A stretch of 64,000 nt of DNA from CS4-C045 sp963844115 (GTDB taxonomy: Bacteria > Planctomycetota > Planctomycetia > Pirellulales > UBA7805), in NCBI GenBank assembly GCA_963844115.1, contig CAWJNN010000073.1, positions 1 to 64,000 of the forward strand, given 5' to 3'. Within the stretch, counting starts at the first letter, position 1, and each line of letters opens with the position of its first letter. The position numbers were made by a program, and so were the translations under genes. Shown here piece by piece: positions 43,770 to 52,648 of the stretch. The notes below the pieces were generated by a model. It saw only the letters and a list, made by a program, of their open reading frames with translations, made no database searches and was not told the origin of the DNA.

Positions 43770-44696
43770 ATGAAGAAGGAACTATCGGACAATTTTCACA
43801 CGATGCTGGATTCCGCCGTTCGCATGGCCGAGGCTTACGGGTCGGATGCCCTGCTGATCATGCTGGAGACTCCCGTCGATTGGGAGGCGTTGCGAGCGGC
43901 AACAGCCAAACACAAGGTCGTCGTCGTCGCCGATCATGCCGATGTTTTGGAAGGTGCGAAAGAGGCCGGATTAGAGCCGGTGGTCGTCGAGACTTCACAG
44001 AACTCCGTCTTGGATCGGTTAACGCAGTCGTTATTGGAAAGCGTCGCAGATGACGTGCTCGCCCCCGGCGCAAACGTCGTCGCCATCTACAGCGGGTTCG
44101 AAGCGGGCCGCGTCGACTCGGTCAGCGTCATTCACCTGGACGAGCACCTGCGGAAACTGACCGTTCGCGACCTGCGCCGATTAGAGACCAGCGTTCCGCT
44201 GGACACGCTGAAAACGGTCGTCGATTTGGCCGTCGAAATCGGCCAAGACGGACGTGAAGGAAAACCGGTCGGCACCATGTTCGTTGTCGGCAGCACGCGG
44301 GCCGTGATGCAGCGCTGCCATCCGACAACCTTTGATCCGATGAAGGGCTATAAAAAATCTGAGCGAAATTTAAGTGACCGACGCGTTCGTGAGGGCATCA
44401 AAGAGATCGCCCAAATGGACGGCGCTTTCGTCATAGCCTCCGACGGTACCGTTACCGCGGCCGCCCAATATATCGACGCTTCCGCGGACGGGATTACGCT
44501 GTCGAAGGGCCTCGGTGCTCGACATTGGTCCGCCGCAGCCATCAGCCGTAAGACCAAAGCGGTCGCCGTCGCGGTGAGCGAAACCAACGGCACGGTACGC
44601 ATCTTTCAAAACGGCGACGTCGTACTCCGAATTGAACCATTTCGCCTTCCGATGAAGTGGAAAGAGTTCGAATTCGAACCTCCACCATCCGAATAA
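43770..44696 (+). CDS. Diadenylate cyclase-like protein (DacZ-type)
   Basis: 308 residues from the ATG at 43770. The N-terminal 110 residues form a Rossmann-like domain (AVRMAEAYGSDALLIML, KHKVVVVADHADVLEGAKEA) as in archaeal-type DacZ. The C-terminal DAC domain shows GTMFVVGSTRAVMQ, NLSDRRVREGIKEIAQMDGA with the DGA motif, then GARHWSAAAISRKTKAVAVA and SETNGTVRIFQNGDVV. In active cyclases the second nucleotide-binding motif is RHR; here it is RHW. If active it would make c-di-AMP from ATP in the cytoplasm. The gene ends at a 19-bp inverted repeat shared with the convergent nnrE. Confidence 0.85.
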   Translation: MKKELSDNFHTMLDSAVRMAEAYGSDALLIMLETPVDWEALRAATAKHKVVVVADHADVLEGAKEAGLEPVVVETSQNSVLDRLTQSLLESVADDVLAPGANVVAIYSGFEAGRVDSVSVIHLDEHLRKLTVRDLRRLETSVPLDTLKTVVDLAVEIGQDGREGKPVGTMFVVGSTRAVMQRCHPTTFDPMKGYKKSERNLSDRRVREGIKEIAQMDGAFVIASDGTVTAAAQYIDASADGITLSKGLGARHWSAAAISRKTKAVAVAVSETNGTVRIFQNGDVVLRIEPFRLPMKWKEFEFEPPPSE

Positions 44697-44702
44697 CGGT
44701 GG

Positions 44703-44761
44703 AACGGAACTTGTTCCGTTTAATTCTGGTGTGTCGAACTGGAAACGGAACAAGTTCCGTT
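44703..44761. terminator. 19-bp inverted-repeat hairpin between convergent genes
   Basis: AACGGAACTTGTTCCGTTT at 44703-44721 pairs perfectly with its complement at 44743-44761. Each arm is itself partly palindromic (CGGAACTTGTTCCG). It fills the gap between the cyclase and nnrE stop codons, so it is probably a bidirectional terminator. Confidence 0.75.
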
Positions 44762-45442
44762 CTACGAAGTCCCGCCGTTCAACACTTCCTCAATCAGCTT
44801 GCGCGGCGCGCCGATCCCCAATACATGGATTTCGCCCGTGTATAGCGCTGCGTCGTCGTGGTCGAATCCTCGCTTGTTCGCGACGAACGTGCATGTACGC
44901 GCTGCCCGTACCGCCACACCTTCGGCAACGCCCGTATCGCAATCCAGTCCGCTGGGAAGATCAATCGCCACGATCGGAGCGGGATGTTCGTTCATGCGTT
45001 CGATAACGATGTCCAACGGCGGGCGCGGCGCCCGCGACTGCCGGTTCCCAGCAGTGCGTCGACGATCCAGCTGGCGTCTTTCAGAGCCACGTCGAGCCGA
45101 TCGGCTGCAAACGAATCACCGAAATACTCGCAGTGCAATCCGCTCTTCTCCACGATTCGATAATTGATCAGAGCATCCCCTCGAAGTTCGGCGGCATCCG
45201 CAAATAGTAGGATACGAACTTCGATTCCAGCCAGATCGAGATGACGCGCTATAACAAATCCGTCGCCACCGTTGTTGCCCTTTCCACAGCAGATAACAAC
45301 CGGGCCGACCGCACCCCAACGGACCAACAGATCGGCCGCCCCGCGACCGGCGTTCTCCATCAATAGGACGCCGGAGAGCCCGGTACTCGTCCACGGTGCG
45401 CGTGTCTATTTGTTGGGCCTGTTGGCGGGTAAGCGATGGCAC
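44762..45442 (-). CDS. nnrE: NAD(P)H-hydrate epimerase (two frameshifts)
   Basis: About 225 residues across three frames. The start (ATG 45442) gives PSLTRQQAQQIDTRTVDEY. After a shift near 45382 the next frame gives LSGVLLMENAGRGAADLL, VICCGKGNNGGDGFVIARHL and WIVDALLGTGSRG. After another shift near 45026-45034 it continues LDIVIERMNEHPAPIVAIDL, PSGLDCDTG and VLGIGAPRKLIEEVL. These are the full set of YjeF_N motifs. The shifts lie at TACCGGGC (one extra C) and CGCGGGCGCC (one base missing). The enzyme repairs the R epimer of hydrated NAD(P)H in the cytoplasm. There is no fused NnrD kinase domain. Confidence 0.85.
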
Positions 45443-45597
45443 AAGAAAATGTCCTGAATTGACGAGGGCGTCGACGCGAACGGGGAATGACTTCTTTTGA
45501 TACCGTGTCGCTTATAATATATACTTCCGACAAAGCCTGGCCGACGATACCCTTTTACAAATTCGCCGCTCATTTATAAGGCCGATTTACAAATACG

Positions 45598-45831
45598 ATG
45601 CCCATTTACGAATACGTCTGTTCTGATTGCCGCTCTGAATTCGAACTGCTGGTCCGTGGGTCCGAATCCGTTCAGTGCAAAAGCTGCGGGAGTACCCAGC
45701 TGGAAAAATTGCTCAGCGTCCCAGCAGCCCACACCGGTGGCCGATCCTCGGACCTTCCACTGTGCGAAACACCCAGAAGTAGCCGTGGACCTTGCGGGAT
45801 GGGCGGGTGCGGACTGCCCGAATGCGGCTAG
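45598..45831 (+). CDS. FmdB-family zinc-ribbon protein
   Basis: 77 residues. The start MPIYEYVCSDCRSEFELLVR with CxxC at residues 8-11, and a second pair in CKSCGS about residues 27-30, is the FmdB/PF09723 putative regulatory protein signature. The tail is Gly/Cys-rich (GPCGMGGCGLPECG), as often in this family, giving possible extra metal ligands. Function unknown beyond metal binding. It is a single gene with a T-rich leader. Confidence 0.85.
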   Translation: MPIYEYVCSDCRSEFELLVRGSESVQCKSCGSTQLEKLLSVPAAHTGGRSSDLPLCETPRSSRGPCGMGGCGLPECG

Positions 45832-46227
45832 ACGTTGCAATCGAGACGTTGCAATCGATACGATCGACAAGAAGTTTCCGATTGTGTCGACCCAACCATT
45901 GCGATTCTTCGCTTTCTCAACGATAACAGACTCGCCGCGCGGTTACGATCGGCAATTCTCGCAGACTCGTCTGACGTGGATTGCATTTTGATGTCTTGCG
46001 TCACAACCGTCATGATGGGCCGTCTTTGGCTGGGGCGCATGATCTCACCTCCTGGTTGGGAATTGCTGGACGATTGGGGCAAATCGCTTTTCTGGTAATA
46101 ACCCGTCGTTCGATAGAGCAATAGCGACCTCTACGATCACCCGGTGTCGAATTGCCGGCGGGGATTTCGGTCGCCTGCCGTACAACAAAGATGGATCGAT
46201 TGTTCCAGTCAAGGTCATGAGGGATTT
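45832..46227. other. Intergenic stretch with short GACGTTGCAATC repeat
   Basis: Two copies of a 12-bp unit, GACGTTGCAATC, follow the FmdB stop at 45831-45855. The frames 45835-46098 (plus) and 45828-46121 (minus) match nothing I recognise and overlap each other. The leader of the next gene, with TGAGGGA before its ATG, lies at the end. Confidence 0.4.
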
Positions 46228-46803
46228 ATGAAGAACTTCAGAATGCTACAACGGATTAGCGTGACAACCGCTTGTTTAGGGCTCTTGCTGCCAGGTCAGC
46301 TGTTCGCAGCCGCGCCGGTCGATTCCGCCCGCCCAACCACTCAACTTTCCGATATTTCGCTGCACGAAGGCGGAGTCTTCGCCGGACAGATCGTAGGCCA
46401 GAACGGCAACCCGCTGGCTGCCGTGCCTGTCTCGCTGAAGTATCAAGGTAGCGAAATCGCCCTCGTTACAACGGATGCCAACGGCGCGTTCGCCGTACGC
46501 GGCGTGCGAACGGGTGTCTACACCGTCCATGCATCGGACGCCGTGGGCTGCTACCGAGCATGGAATGGCGCGACGGCGCCTCCTTCGGCGAAGCCCGGTG
46601 CCTTGCTGGTCAGCCACAATGAAGTCGTTCGTGGCCAAGGCTGTGATTGCGGTGCCACAGCGGCCAGCGATTGCACGTGCGGCAATACCCTAGGCTGCGG
46701 AGGACTTCCCGGCTTTCTGACGAACCCGATTGTCATTGGTGCGGTTGTGGCAACTGCCATTGCCGTTCCGCTCGCGCTCTCGGAAAACGGCAGCGGCAGC
46801 TAA
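46228..46803 (+). CDS. Small secreted protein with carboxypeptidase-regulatory-like domain
   Basis: 191 residues from the ATG at 46228 with GAGGGA upstream. The signal peptide is MKNFRMLQRISVTTACLGLL ending near LFAAAP. A beta-sandwich of the CarboxypepD_reg type follows: GGVFAGQIVGQNGNPLAAVP, VTTDANGAFAVRGVRTGVYT. After a Cys/Gly-rich stretch (CDCGATAASDCTCGNTLGCG) one C-terminal helix anchors it (PIVIGAVVATAIAVPLAL). The layout is typical of abundant planctomycete surface proteins of unknown function. A strong hairpin follows 115 bases downstream. Confidence 0.75.
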   Translation: MKNFRMLQRISVTTACLGLLLPGQLFAAAPVDSARPTTQLSDISLHEGGVFAGQIVGQNGNPLAAVPVSLKYQGSEIALVTTDANGAFAVRGVRTGVYTVHASDAVGCYRAWNGATAPPSAKPGALLVSHNEVVRGQGCDCGATAASDCTCGNTLGCGGLPGFLTNPIVIGAVVATAIAVPLALSENGSGS

Positions 46804-46919
46804 CGCATCACCAGCGGAAGCGAAAACATCGCAGATAAAACATCACCGTTTGAGCAGCACAGTTAAGACAATCAACACAATTAAGACAATACTGTGACCG
46901 ACGAGTGATCAGAGACAAC

Positions 46920-46952
46920 AAGGGTTTGCGTGCGCGAAGCACGCAAACCCTT
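46920..46952. terminator. Strong hairpin AAGGGTTTGCGTGC-N5-GCACGCAAACCCTT
   Basis: A 14-bp perfect stem with loop GCGAA and a T/G-rich tail follows the small secreted protein gene and faces the end of the minus-strand gene at 47050. It is a good bidirectional terminator candidate. Confidence 0.75.
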
Positions 46953-47049
46953 GTGTGTGTTAGTGGGGTGCCAAAACTTGCCACGCTGGGACACTTTGCC
47001 ACGTAGGGAAACCCTGCCACGCAGGACATCTGGTGACGAAGCAAACCGG

Positions 47050-48294
47050 CTATGGCAACAAATAGGCGGCCCCCACGGTGGCGCCTGCCTGGAACAAGCC
47101 GGTGCGCCATGTGAACGGAATCGCCGGCACATAATAGGGTGCACAATCGCCAGGCCGATAATGCCCCAACGTGTACACGCACTCATTGGGTGTTCTCAGG
47201 CCGATCTTATACGGCAGAATCGGGATCGAGCCAAAGAAATGGGCTGCCGACAAGATCGGTTGCGTGATCGGACCGGTGCTATGGCCATACCGTTCCAAAC
47301 CGCGTTCCTCAAAATAGAGCGGTTTGTGGCACAGCCCCGAGGCTGCCCAGGCGACATGCATCGGTTCTCCGCCGCGGAAGTTGGGCAAAGCTCTGTCGTT
47401 GACTTCCAGCTCACACTGCTGAGGGTACCGATCACCCGCCTTGCCCTTGGGCGAAATATCCAAACTGATTTTGGATAGGGTCGCTTGACGCAATAGACGG
47501 ATATCACGTTGACACCGTTTCAGGTGTTTTGCCTCGGCGTCCGCCTGTTTGTCTTCGCGCTTCTCCCGGTCGGCTGCGTCAGAATCCTTCTCCGCTCGAT
47601 CCAGTTCTTCGTCCAGCGGCTTCAAACGCTCGCCCCTTGGTTTTTCCCCTGGTTTGTCCCCTGGTTTTTCCCCTGGTTTGTCCTTTGGTTTGTCCTTTGG
47701 TTTGTCAGTTGGCTTGTCATCTGTCCGCGGCCGCTGGTCGACCGGTTCCTGGATCGGATCCGTCCGATCGGGAGGATCGCGGAATAGATCATCGGTCAAG
47801 TCGTCTGGGAGATCATTGGTCACGTCGTCTGGGAGATCGTCGGGAAAATTGTCCGGGATATCATCTGGCAGATCGTCCGTCGCATCATCCTGATGCAGAA
47901 CAAAGGCGTGGTCATCTTCTGACCGGGCAACGTCGTTGCGTCGTTGTTCGACGGGTTCGTCAAAACCGGCCCTGCGGATCGGCCTTGAAACAACGTTGCG
48001 CGAAGCATCGGCAATCGCGAGACGACGAACAACCGGTTGCGCACGTTGGGGCCGAATCGGATTAGGGCGACTGCCGATCGACGACGTGTCGGACGATTTC
48101 GATCGCAAAGGATTATTGCGAGGGCGATTCGACGTTTGCGGCGACGGATCGTCGGCCAGCGTCGAAGACGCCGTCCACGGGACGGTCGCAAAGATCAACA
48201 AGCAGGTCGTAACGCGGACAGCGATCCGGCTAAGAGGACTCGCCGTGATGCTCCGTGCTGTAATTGGTCGCTTCCTGCGTAATGGCGATATCAT
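47050..48294 (-). CDS. Low-complexity secreted protein of unknown function
   Basis: 414 residues from the ATG at 48294, which overlaps the guaB stop by 65 bases. A long positively charged leader and hydrophobic segment (VTTCLLIFATVPWTASSTLA) form a signal peptide. The middle has two low-complexity blocks: acidic DDLPDDIPDNFPDDLPDD and basic/proline KPKDKPKDKPGEKPGDKP. A Glu/Lys helix follows. The last 140 residues look globular and conserved: HLKRCQRDIRLLRQATLSKI, CELEVNDRALPNFRGGEPMH, KPLYFEERGLERYGHSTGPI and NECVYTLGHYRPGDCAPYYV. The C-terminal part recurs in planctomycetes as far as I can judge. Role unknown, probably cell surface. Confidence 0.68.
   Translation of the reverse strand: MISPLRRKRPITARSITASPLSRIAVRVTTCLLIFATVPWTASSTLADDPSPQTSNRPRNNPLRSKSSDTSSIGSRPNPIRPQRAQPVVRRLAIADASRNVVSRPIRRAGFDEPVEQRRNDVARSEDDHAFVLHQDDATDDLPDDIPDNFPDDLPDDVTNDLPDDLTDDLFRDPPDRTDPIQEPVDQRPRTDDKPTDKPKDKPKDKPGEKPGDKPGEKPRGERLKPLDEELDRAEKDSDAADREKREDKQADAEAKHLKRCQRDIRLLRQATLSKISLDISPKGKAGDRYPQQCELEVNDRALPNFRGGEPMHVAWAASGLCHKPLYFEERGLERYGHSTGPITQPILSAAHFFGSIPILPYKIGLRTPNECVYTLGHYRPGDCAPYYVPAIPFTWRTGLFQAGATVGAAYLLP
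47636..47893. repeat. In-frame repeats encoding DKPGEKP and DDLPDD blocks
   Basis: Two adjacent repeat blocks inside the low-complexity gene: GGTTTGTCCCCTGGTTTTTC-type 12-bp units at about 47636-47712, and GTCTGGGAGATCATTGGTCA-type units at about 47795-47893. Both are multiples of three. Confidence 0.75.
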
Positions 48295-49714
48295 GAGGAT
48301 GACTTTCCCTGACGCTTGCCGAGGAAACCTCGATAAACCGGGCATTTTGCCGCAGCTCTTCGACCGTTTTCGCTCCGCAATAACCCATGCCCGCCCTGAG
48401 ACCTCCGATCAACTGATACAAAAAGGGTCCCAATAAACCCTTGTACGGTACTCTGCCCTCGACGCCTTCGGGTACGAGTTTGTCAGCTCCATGTCCTGAC
48501 GAAGTCTGTCGATACCGTTCGCTCGACCCGTCGACCATGGCGCCCAATGATCCCATTCCGCGATACGTCTTGAATGTTCGTCCTTGGTAGAGGATTTGCT
48601 GCCCGGGGCTCTCTTCTAAACCTGCCAGCAGACCACCGATCATGACCACTTTGGCACCCGCAGCGAGTGCCTTGGTGACGTCGCCGCTGAAGCGAATCCC
48701 ACCGTCTGCGATAATCGGAACTCCGTCGGACATCTTGCTGGCGGCCTGGAAGGCTTTGAAGATCGCCGTCACCTGAGGCACACCGACGCCAGATATCACG
48801 CGTGTCGTGCATATCGAACCGGGGCCGATTCCGACCTTCACCGCGTCCGCGCCAGCGTCCACCAGGTCGCAATAGCCGCGAGCGGTTGCGACATTGCCAG
48901 CAACGACGTCAATATCCCATTGTTGTTTGATCTTTTTTACGGATTCGATGACGTTTGACGAATGGCCATGCGCACTATCAACGACAACGACGTCGACACC
49001 GCGTTGTATCAGGCACTCAACTCGTTCGTAGTCATGAACGCCGACAGCAGCGCCTGCACGCAAACGGCCTTGCCGATCCTTGCAAGCCAGCGGGAAGCGC
49101 TTCATCATGTCGATGTCTTTAATCGTTATAAGTCCCGTCAGTTTGTAATCTTCGTCAACCAGCAAAAGTTTCTCGACCTTTTTTGCCATCAAAATCTTCT
49201 CAGCTTCCGCAAGCGTCACGGTCCCCGTTGCCGTGACCAGATTCTCACGGGTCATTACGTCGGAGACTTTCAGATCCCACTGTTCCAGAAAACGGAGGTC
49301 ACGCCGGGTCAGGATGCCCTCCAAATGCCCGTCGCCGCGCGTGATGGGAATACCCGACACGTTGCGAAGGTCCATCAGATCGCGGGCCTTCGAGACGGTA
49401 ACATCCGGCGGCAACGTCACCGGGTCGTCGATGATGCCGTTGGCCGATCGCTTGACCTTGTCCACCTCTTCGGTCTGCTGTTCGACCGACATGTTCTTGT
49501 GGATGACACCCAGCCCCCCTTCCTGGGCGAGGGCAATGGCCATGGCACTCTCGGTGACCGTGTCCATGGGGGAACTGAGCAACGGTATATTCAGCGCAAT
49601 TTGCCGCGTGAGCTGGGTATGGACTTCGACGTCCGCGGGAACGACATCGCTGTAACTGGGCTCCAGCAAAACGTCGTCGAACGTAATCCCCTGGTAGGCA
49701 AACTTGTCACGCAT
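48230..49714 (-). CDS. guaB: Inosine-5'-monophosphate dehydrogenase
   Basis: 494 residues, normal length. FDDVLLEPSYSDVVP opens the barrel. Two CBS domains lie at about residues 95-205 (VSKARDLMDLRNVSGIPITR and VMTRENLVTATGTVTLAEAE). The catalytic loop is GIGPGSICTTRVISGVGVPQ, with the nucleophilic Cys. IADGGIRFSGDVTKALAAGA and the flap near LVPEGVEGRVPYKG complete the site. It converts IMP to XMP in GTP synthesis. The start ATG at 49714 gives the family N-terminus DKFAYQGITFDDVL. Its end overlaps the next gene. Confidence 0.97.
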   Translation of the reverse strand: MRDKFAYQGITFDDVLLEPSYSDVVPADVEVHTQLTRQIALNIPLLSSPMDTVTESAMAIALAQEGGLGVIHKNMSVEQQTEEVDKVKRSANGIIDDPVTLPPDVTVSKARDLMDLRNVSGIPITRGDGHLEGILTRRDLRFLEQWDLKVSDVMTRENLVTATGTVTLAEAEKILMAKKVEKLLLVDEDYKLTGLITIKDIDMMKRFPLACKDRQGRLRAGAAVGVHDYERVECLIQRGVDVVVVDSAHGHSSNVIESVKKIKQQWDIDVVAGNVATARGYCDLVDAGADAVKVGIGPGSICTTRVISGVGVPQVTAIFKAFQAASKMSDGVPIIADGGIRFSGDVTKALAAGAKVVMIGGLLAGLEESPGQQILYQGRTFKTYRGMGSLGAMVDGSSERYRQTSSGHGADKLVPEGVEGRVPYKGLLGPFLYQLIGGLRAGMGYCGAKTVEELRQNARFIEVSSASVRESHPHDIAITQEATNYSTEHHGESS

Positions 49715-50035
49715 CGGGCTAACCCTGGATCCCGGCTGGAAAAATGTAATCGCGCATTATCGCGGCAAAACATCGAACTAGCAACTCGGCCGGAAAGGAT
49801 TTTGTGCCCTAGTTTGCCGTGGCGCAGGTTGGCAACCAGCCGACTTCAAGGTGCCTCTGGCAGGTTACGAAGTTTCGTCGCGATCAAGAGGACCCGAGTC
49901 GGAATGCGAATCGGAACGGGGTCGGGAGTCTTGGTTCCCGATACGACGTTCGGAATCCAAAAGAAGGTTTTAAGGTCGGAAAAAACACTCCCGACTCCCT
50001 CAACGCGGCAGCGGGCCTGGCAGCGGAGACAGCAG
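49715..50035. other. Intergenic region upstream of guaB
   Basis: About 320 bases hold the guaB promoter and the 3' flank of the gene at 50036. A 9-bp inverted pair GTCGGGAGT (49921-49929) and ACTCCCGAC (49987-49995), about 57 bases apart, could form a long-loop terminator for that gene. No coding signal. Confidence 0.4.
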
Positions 50036-50879
50036 TTAGCGGCGCGCACGGCGGCGAGCACGTCGTGAACGATCATTCTTGGGAACCGACTCGGCTCCCA
50101 AGCCGAAATCCACGAGCTCGGTTGTGCTGCGACGAACCAGTGAACCGCGGGTGTCGATTTCCCTCGTCAAACTCGAGACGATTTCGCCGGGAACCTGCTC
50201 AGCGTGAACGGCCATCGTGACCCTGGAACCCTTGTCGAATTCGTCGACCGTCTTCGTATGAGACGTGTCCACGATGTCAGTCAGAACCCGGTGCGGCTTC
50301 TTGATTGCGACGACTTGCACATCACTGCGCCGTGTCGTTCGACGGCCGTGATCGCCCGATACGTAGACTTCCCGCCGCAGAACGTAAGGTGCAACCGTCG
50401 GCGAATAGTAAACCTTAACCGTCTTTTCTTCCAGCTGGTCGGCGATCACGTACCTGTGTACCTGGCATTGGATCGACTGACCGTCGATGTCCGTCGCCCG
50501 GCTTTCAAGCTCTTCAACGATCGGCTCGTGATCGCTGACTTCACCGTAAGAACCTTGAACCTCGGTTTGGACCGGGGCGGTGAACTTCTTACCGCCAATT
50601 TCGACCGTCGATTCGATTCTCAGTTTGACCCTGCGGTCATTGACCGACACGAGAGTCATCGTCTGTTCGGTCGTTGACACGCTGACCACCGCACCCGTTT
50701 CATCCAGAGTCTCAGTGACGGTGCGGGACTCTTGCCAGGCCCCGGGGCTCAAACCGACCCCAGCAATGGTGTTCCATGGAGATTTGTGCCGCGCACGGGG
50801 TGACGGCGCAGACGAACGTTACCCACAGCAGGGCAATTATGCCGCTTAGAATTCCCGCTCGCGATTTAGGCCGTGCCAT
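50036..50879 (-). CDS. Hypothetical secreted protein of planctomycete type (frameshifted)
   Basis: About 280 residues once a shift near 50744-50747 is corrected. The start ATG at 50879 gives a signal peptide MARPKSRAGILSGIIALLWV ending near CAAQ, then CWGRFEP. In the same frame it would read RGLAR; removing one C from GAGCCCCGG instead gives PGAWQESRTVTETLDETG. The W-G-R-F-x-P-G-A-W and V-T-E-T-L-D combination is a recurrent motif of planctomycete envelope proteins as I know it. The rest is beta-rich with VKLRIESTVEIGGKKFTAPV and VKVYYSPTVAPYVLRREVYV, and an Arg-rich C-terminus. Role unknown. Confidence 0.72.
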
Positions 50880-51084
50880 ACAATTCTCTTCCGCGTTTTA
50901 GACTTCGGAGGTTTTAGACTTCGGCGGCGGCCGGTACCACTGATCACCAATTATAAATGGGGCGACAAAAACCTTCTAGTAGGCTTCCGTACAATAGTAG
51001 CCTTCCGTACAAAGCGCTGTACAAGTCACGCTGGGGGCGCAGTTTGGGATCCTCGCGTTTTGCCGCATAAACCAGCGGCGATGG
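50880..51084. other. Short intergenic region
   Basis: About 200 bases, containing a twice-repeated TTTTAGACTTCGG word near 50898-50925 and a doubled TAGGCTTCCGTACAA-type word near 50980-51012. No gene. Confidence 0.4.
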
Positions 51085-52473
51085 TTATCGGATGTTCCCA
51101 ATCGCCTCGACCAACGCCGTATCTTGACGCGGCATCACGGTCCGCAGATCTAACAGCAATCGATCGGCTTTGACGCGACCCACGATCGCAGGAGATCCGC
51201 AACGCAGTTCCGTTGCGAGGCGTTCGAGCGAACCGCTGGCAGGTTTCAACGCGATACACCAGGTCGCAAGTTTCTGGTTCGGCACCGACCCACCGCCCAA
51301 GAACGCCTCGTCTTCAACGACGCAAGCTTCCGCGACGGCATCCGCCTCCGCGATCTGTGGTGCGAGTCGTTCGGCACGATTTTTCAGATTCTCAACCGGT
51401 GTGGCCAGTAACTGCATGAATGGAATCGATTGTGTTGCGGTCGTCCGATCGCGATGCAGACGCAGTGTCGCGCCCAGTGCGGCGAGCGTCAGTTTGCCGA
51501 CTCGCAGTGCGCGGGTCAGCGGGTGCCGCGTTATCTCGCGAATCATCGCTCGACGCCCAACGATGATTCCACATTGTGGGCCACCCAGTAGTTTGTCGCC
51601 GCTGAACAAGACGACGTCCGCCCCCGCCGCGATGCTGCCGGCGGCGATCGGTTCGCCCTCGATTCCATATTCTGAAAGGTCGTGAAGAGCACCCGAGCCG
51701 ATATCGTCAATGACCGGCAGCTTATGCTGCCGTCCGACCTGTATCAACTCGTCCAGCGTTGGCGTCGCGGTGAAGCCGAGCACCACATAGTTGCTGGTAT
51801 GAACACGCATCAGCGCCGCGGTCTGCTCGTTGATCGCTTCTTCGTAATCGCTGGGGCGTGTTTTGTTGGTCGTTCCTACTTCGCGCAACCGTGCCCCGCT
51901 GGCCTGCATGACATCCGGCAGGCGATAACTACCGCCAATTTCGATCAGTTGTCCCCGCGAAACGATCACCTCACGTCCCGTCGCCAGGGCCGCCAGCACG
52001 AGTAACGTCGCGCCGGCGTTGTTATTGACGACCAGTGCCGCTTCCGCGCCAGTCAACTCACACAACAGGCCTTCGACCGCTTCGGTGCGTTGCGAGCGCC
52101 GCCCGGTGGCCAGGTCAATTTCGACGCTCGCATAATCCCGCGCCACACGCTGGATCTCGTCGATCGCCGTCTCGCTCAAAGGCGCTCGGCCCAGCCCTGT
52201 ATGCAGCAAAATGCCGGTCGCGTTGATGACCGGACGCAGACTTGGCTGCTCGCCCTGCAAGATGCGTCGCGCGATCCGTTCAGCCAATTCCCCCACGTCG
52301 GGAATACTCCCTTCATGGGTCGACTTGCCGATATCCACACGCAATTCGTCCAGAAACGACCGTACACCACTGACCACGACATTGTGACTGACACGATCGA
52401 CCAGCGGTCGCAAAGCCTTGCTCTCCAACAGTTCGGTGACCGACGGGATCTTGTTCATCAAGTTTGGCGACAT
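51085..52473 (-). CDS. selA: L-seryl-tRNA(Sec) selenium transferase
   Basis: 462 residues from the ATG at 52473 (ATG 52458 also possible). SelA landmarks: LRPVINATGILLHTGLGRAP, YASVEIDLATGRRSQRTEAV, LTGAEAALVVNNNAGATLLV, the PLP-lysine motif LFSGDKLLGGPQCGIIVGR and GRVKADRLLLDLRTVMP near the end. It converts Ser-tRNA(Sec) to Sec-tRNA(Sec) with selenophosphate, implying that the organism makes selenoproteins. No selB, selD or Sec tRNA was seen here. It is divergent from the DUF1598 gene with a 175-base shared promoter region. Confidence 0.96.
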   Translation of the reverse strand: MSPNLMNKIPSVTELLESKALRPLVDRVSHNVVVSGVRSFLDELRVDIGKSTHEGSIPDVGELAERIARRILQGEQPSLRPVINATGILLHTGLGRAPLSETAIDEIQRVARDYASVEIDLATGRRSQRTEAVEGLLCELTGAEAALVVNNNAGATLLVLAALATGREVIVSRGQLIEIGGSYRLPDVMQASGARLREVGTTNKTRPSDYEEAINEQTAALMRVHTSNYVVLGFTATPTLDELIQVGRQHKLPVIDDIGSGALHDLSEYGIEGEPIAAGSIAAGADVVLFSGDKLLGGPQCGIIVGRRAMIREITRHPLTRALRVGKLTLAALGATLRLHRDRTTATQSIPFMQLLATPVENLKNRAERLAPQIAEADAVAEACVVEDEAFLGGGSVPNQKLATWCIALKPASGSLERLATELRCGSPAIVGRVKADRLLLDLRTVMPRQDTALVEAIGNIR

Positions 52474-52648
52474 CGCGTTGACCTTCCTGGTAGGATCGTG
52501 CTGGACAAATGTCTCAATTTTGAAACTAACACTAAGGGCTCGCATCGTCAAACCGACGCCTCGGAACCGTTTGGGCAGCAGTGTCGTTCAGCCATCAATT
52601 TTCCCCGGCTTACCCTTTCACGTGACAATCGGGCGGCAGATAACAATA

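Noticed and set aside
48962..50068. Long plus-strand open frame (368 codons) over guaB
   Set aside because: Antisense to IMP dehydrogenase, which has all catalytic motifs; no independent family signal.
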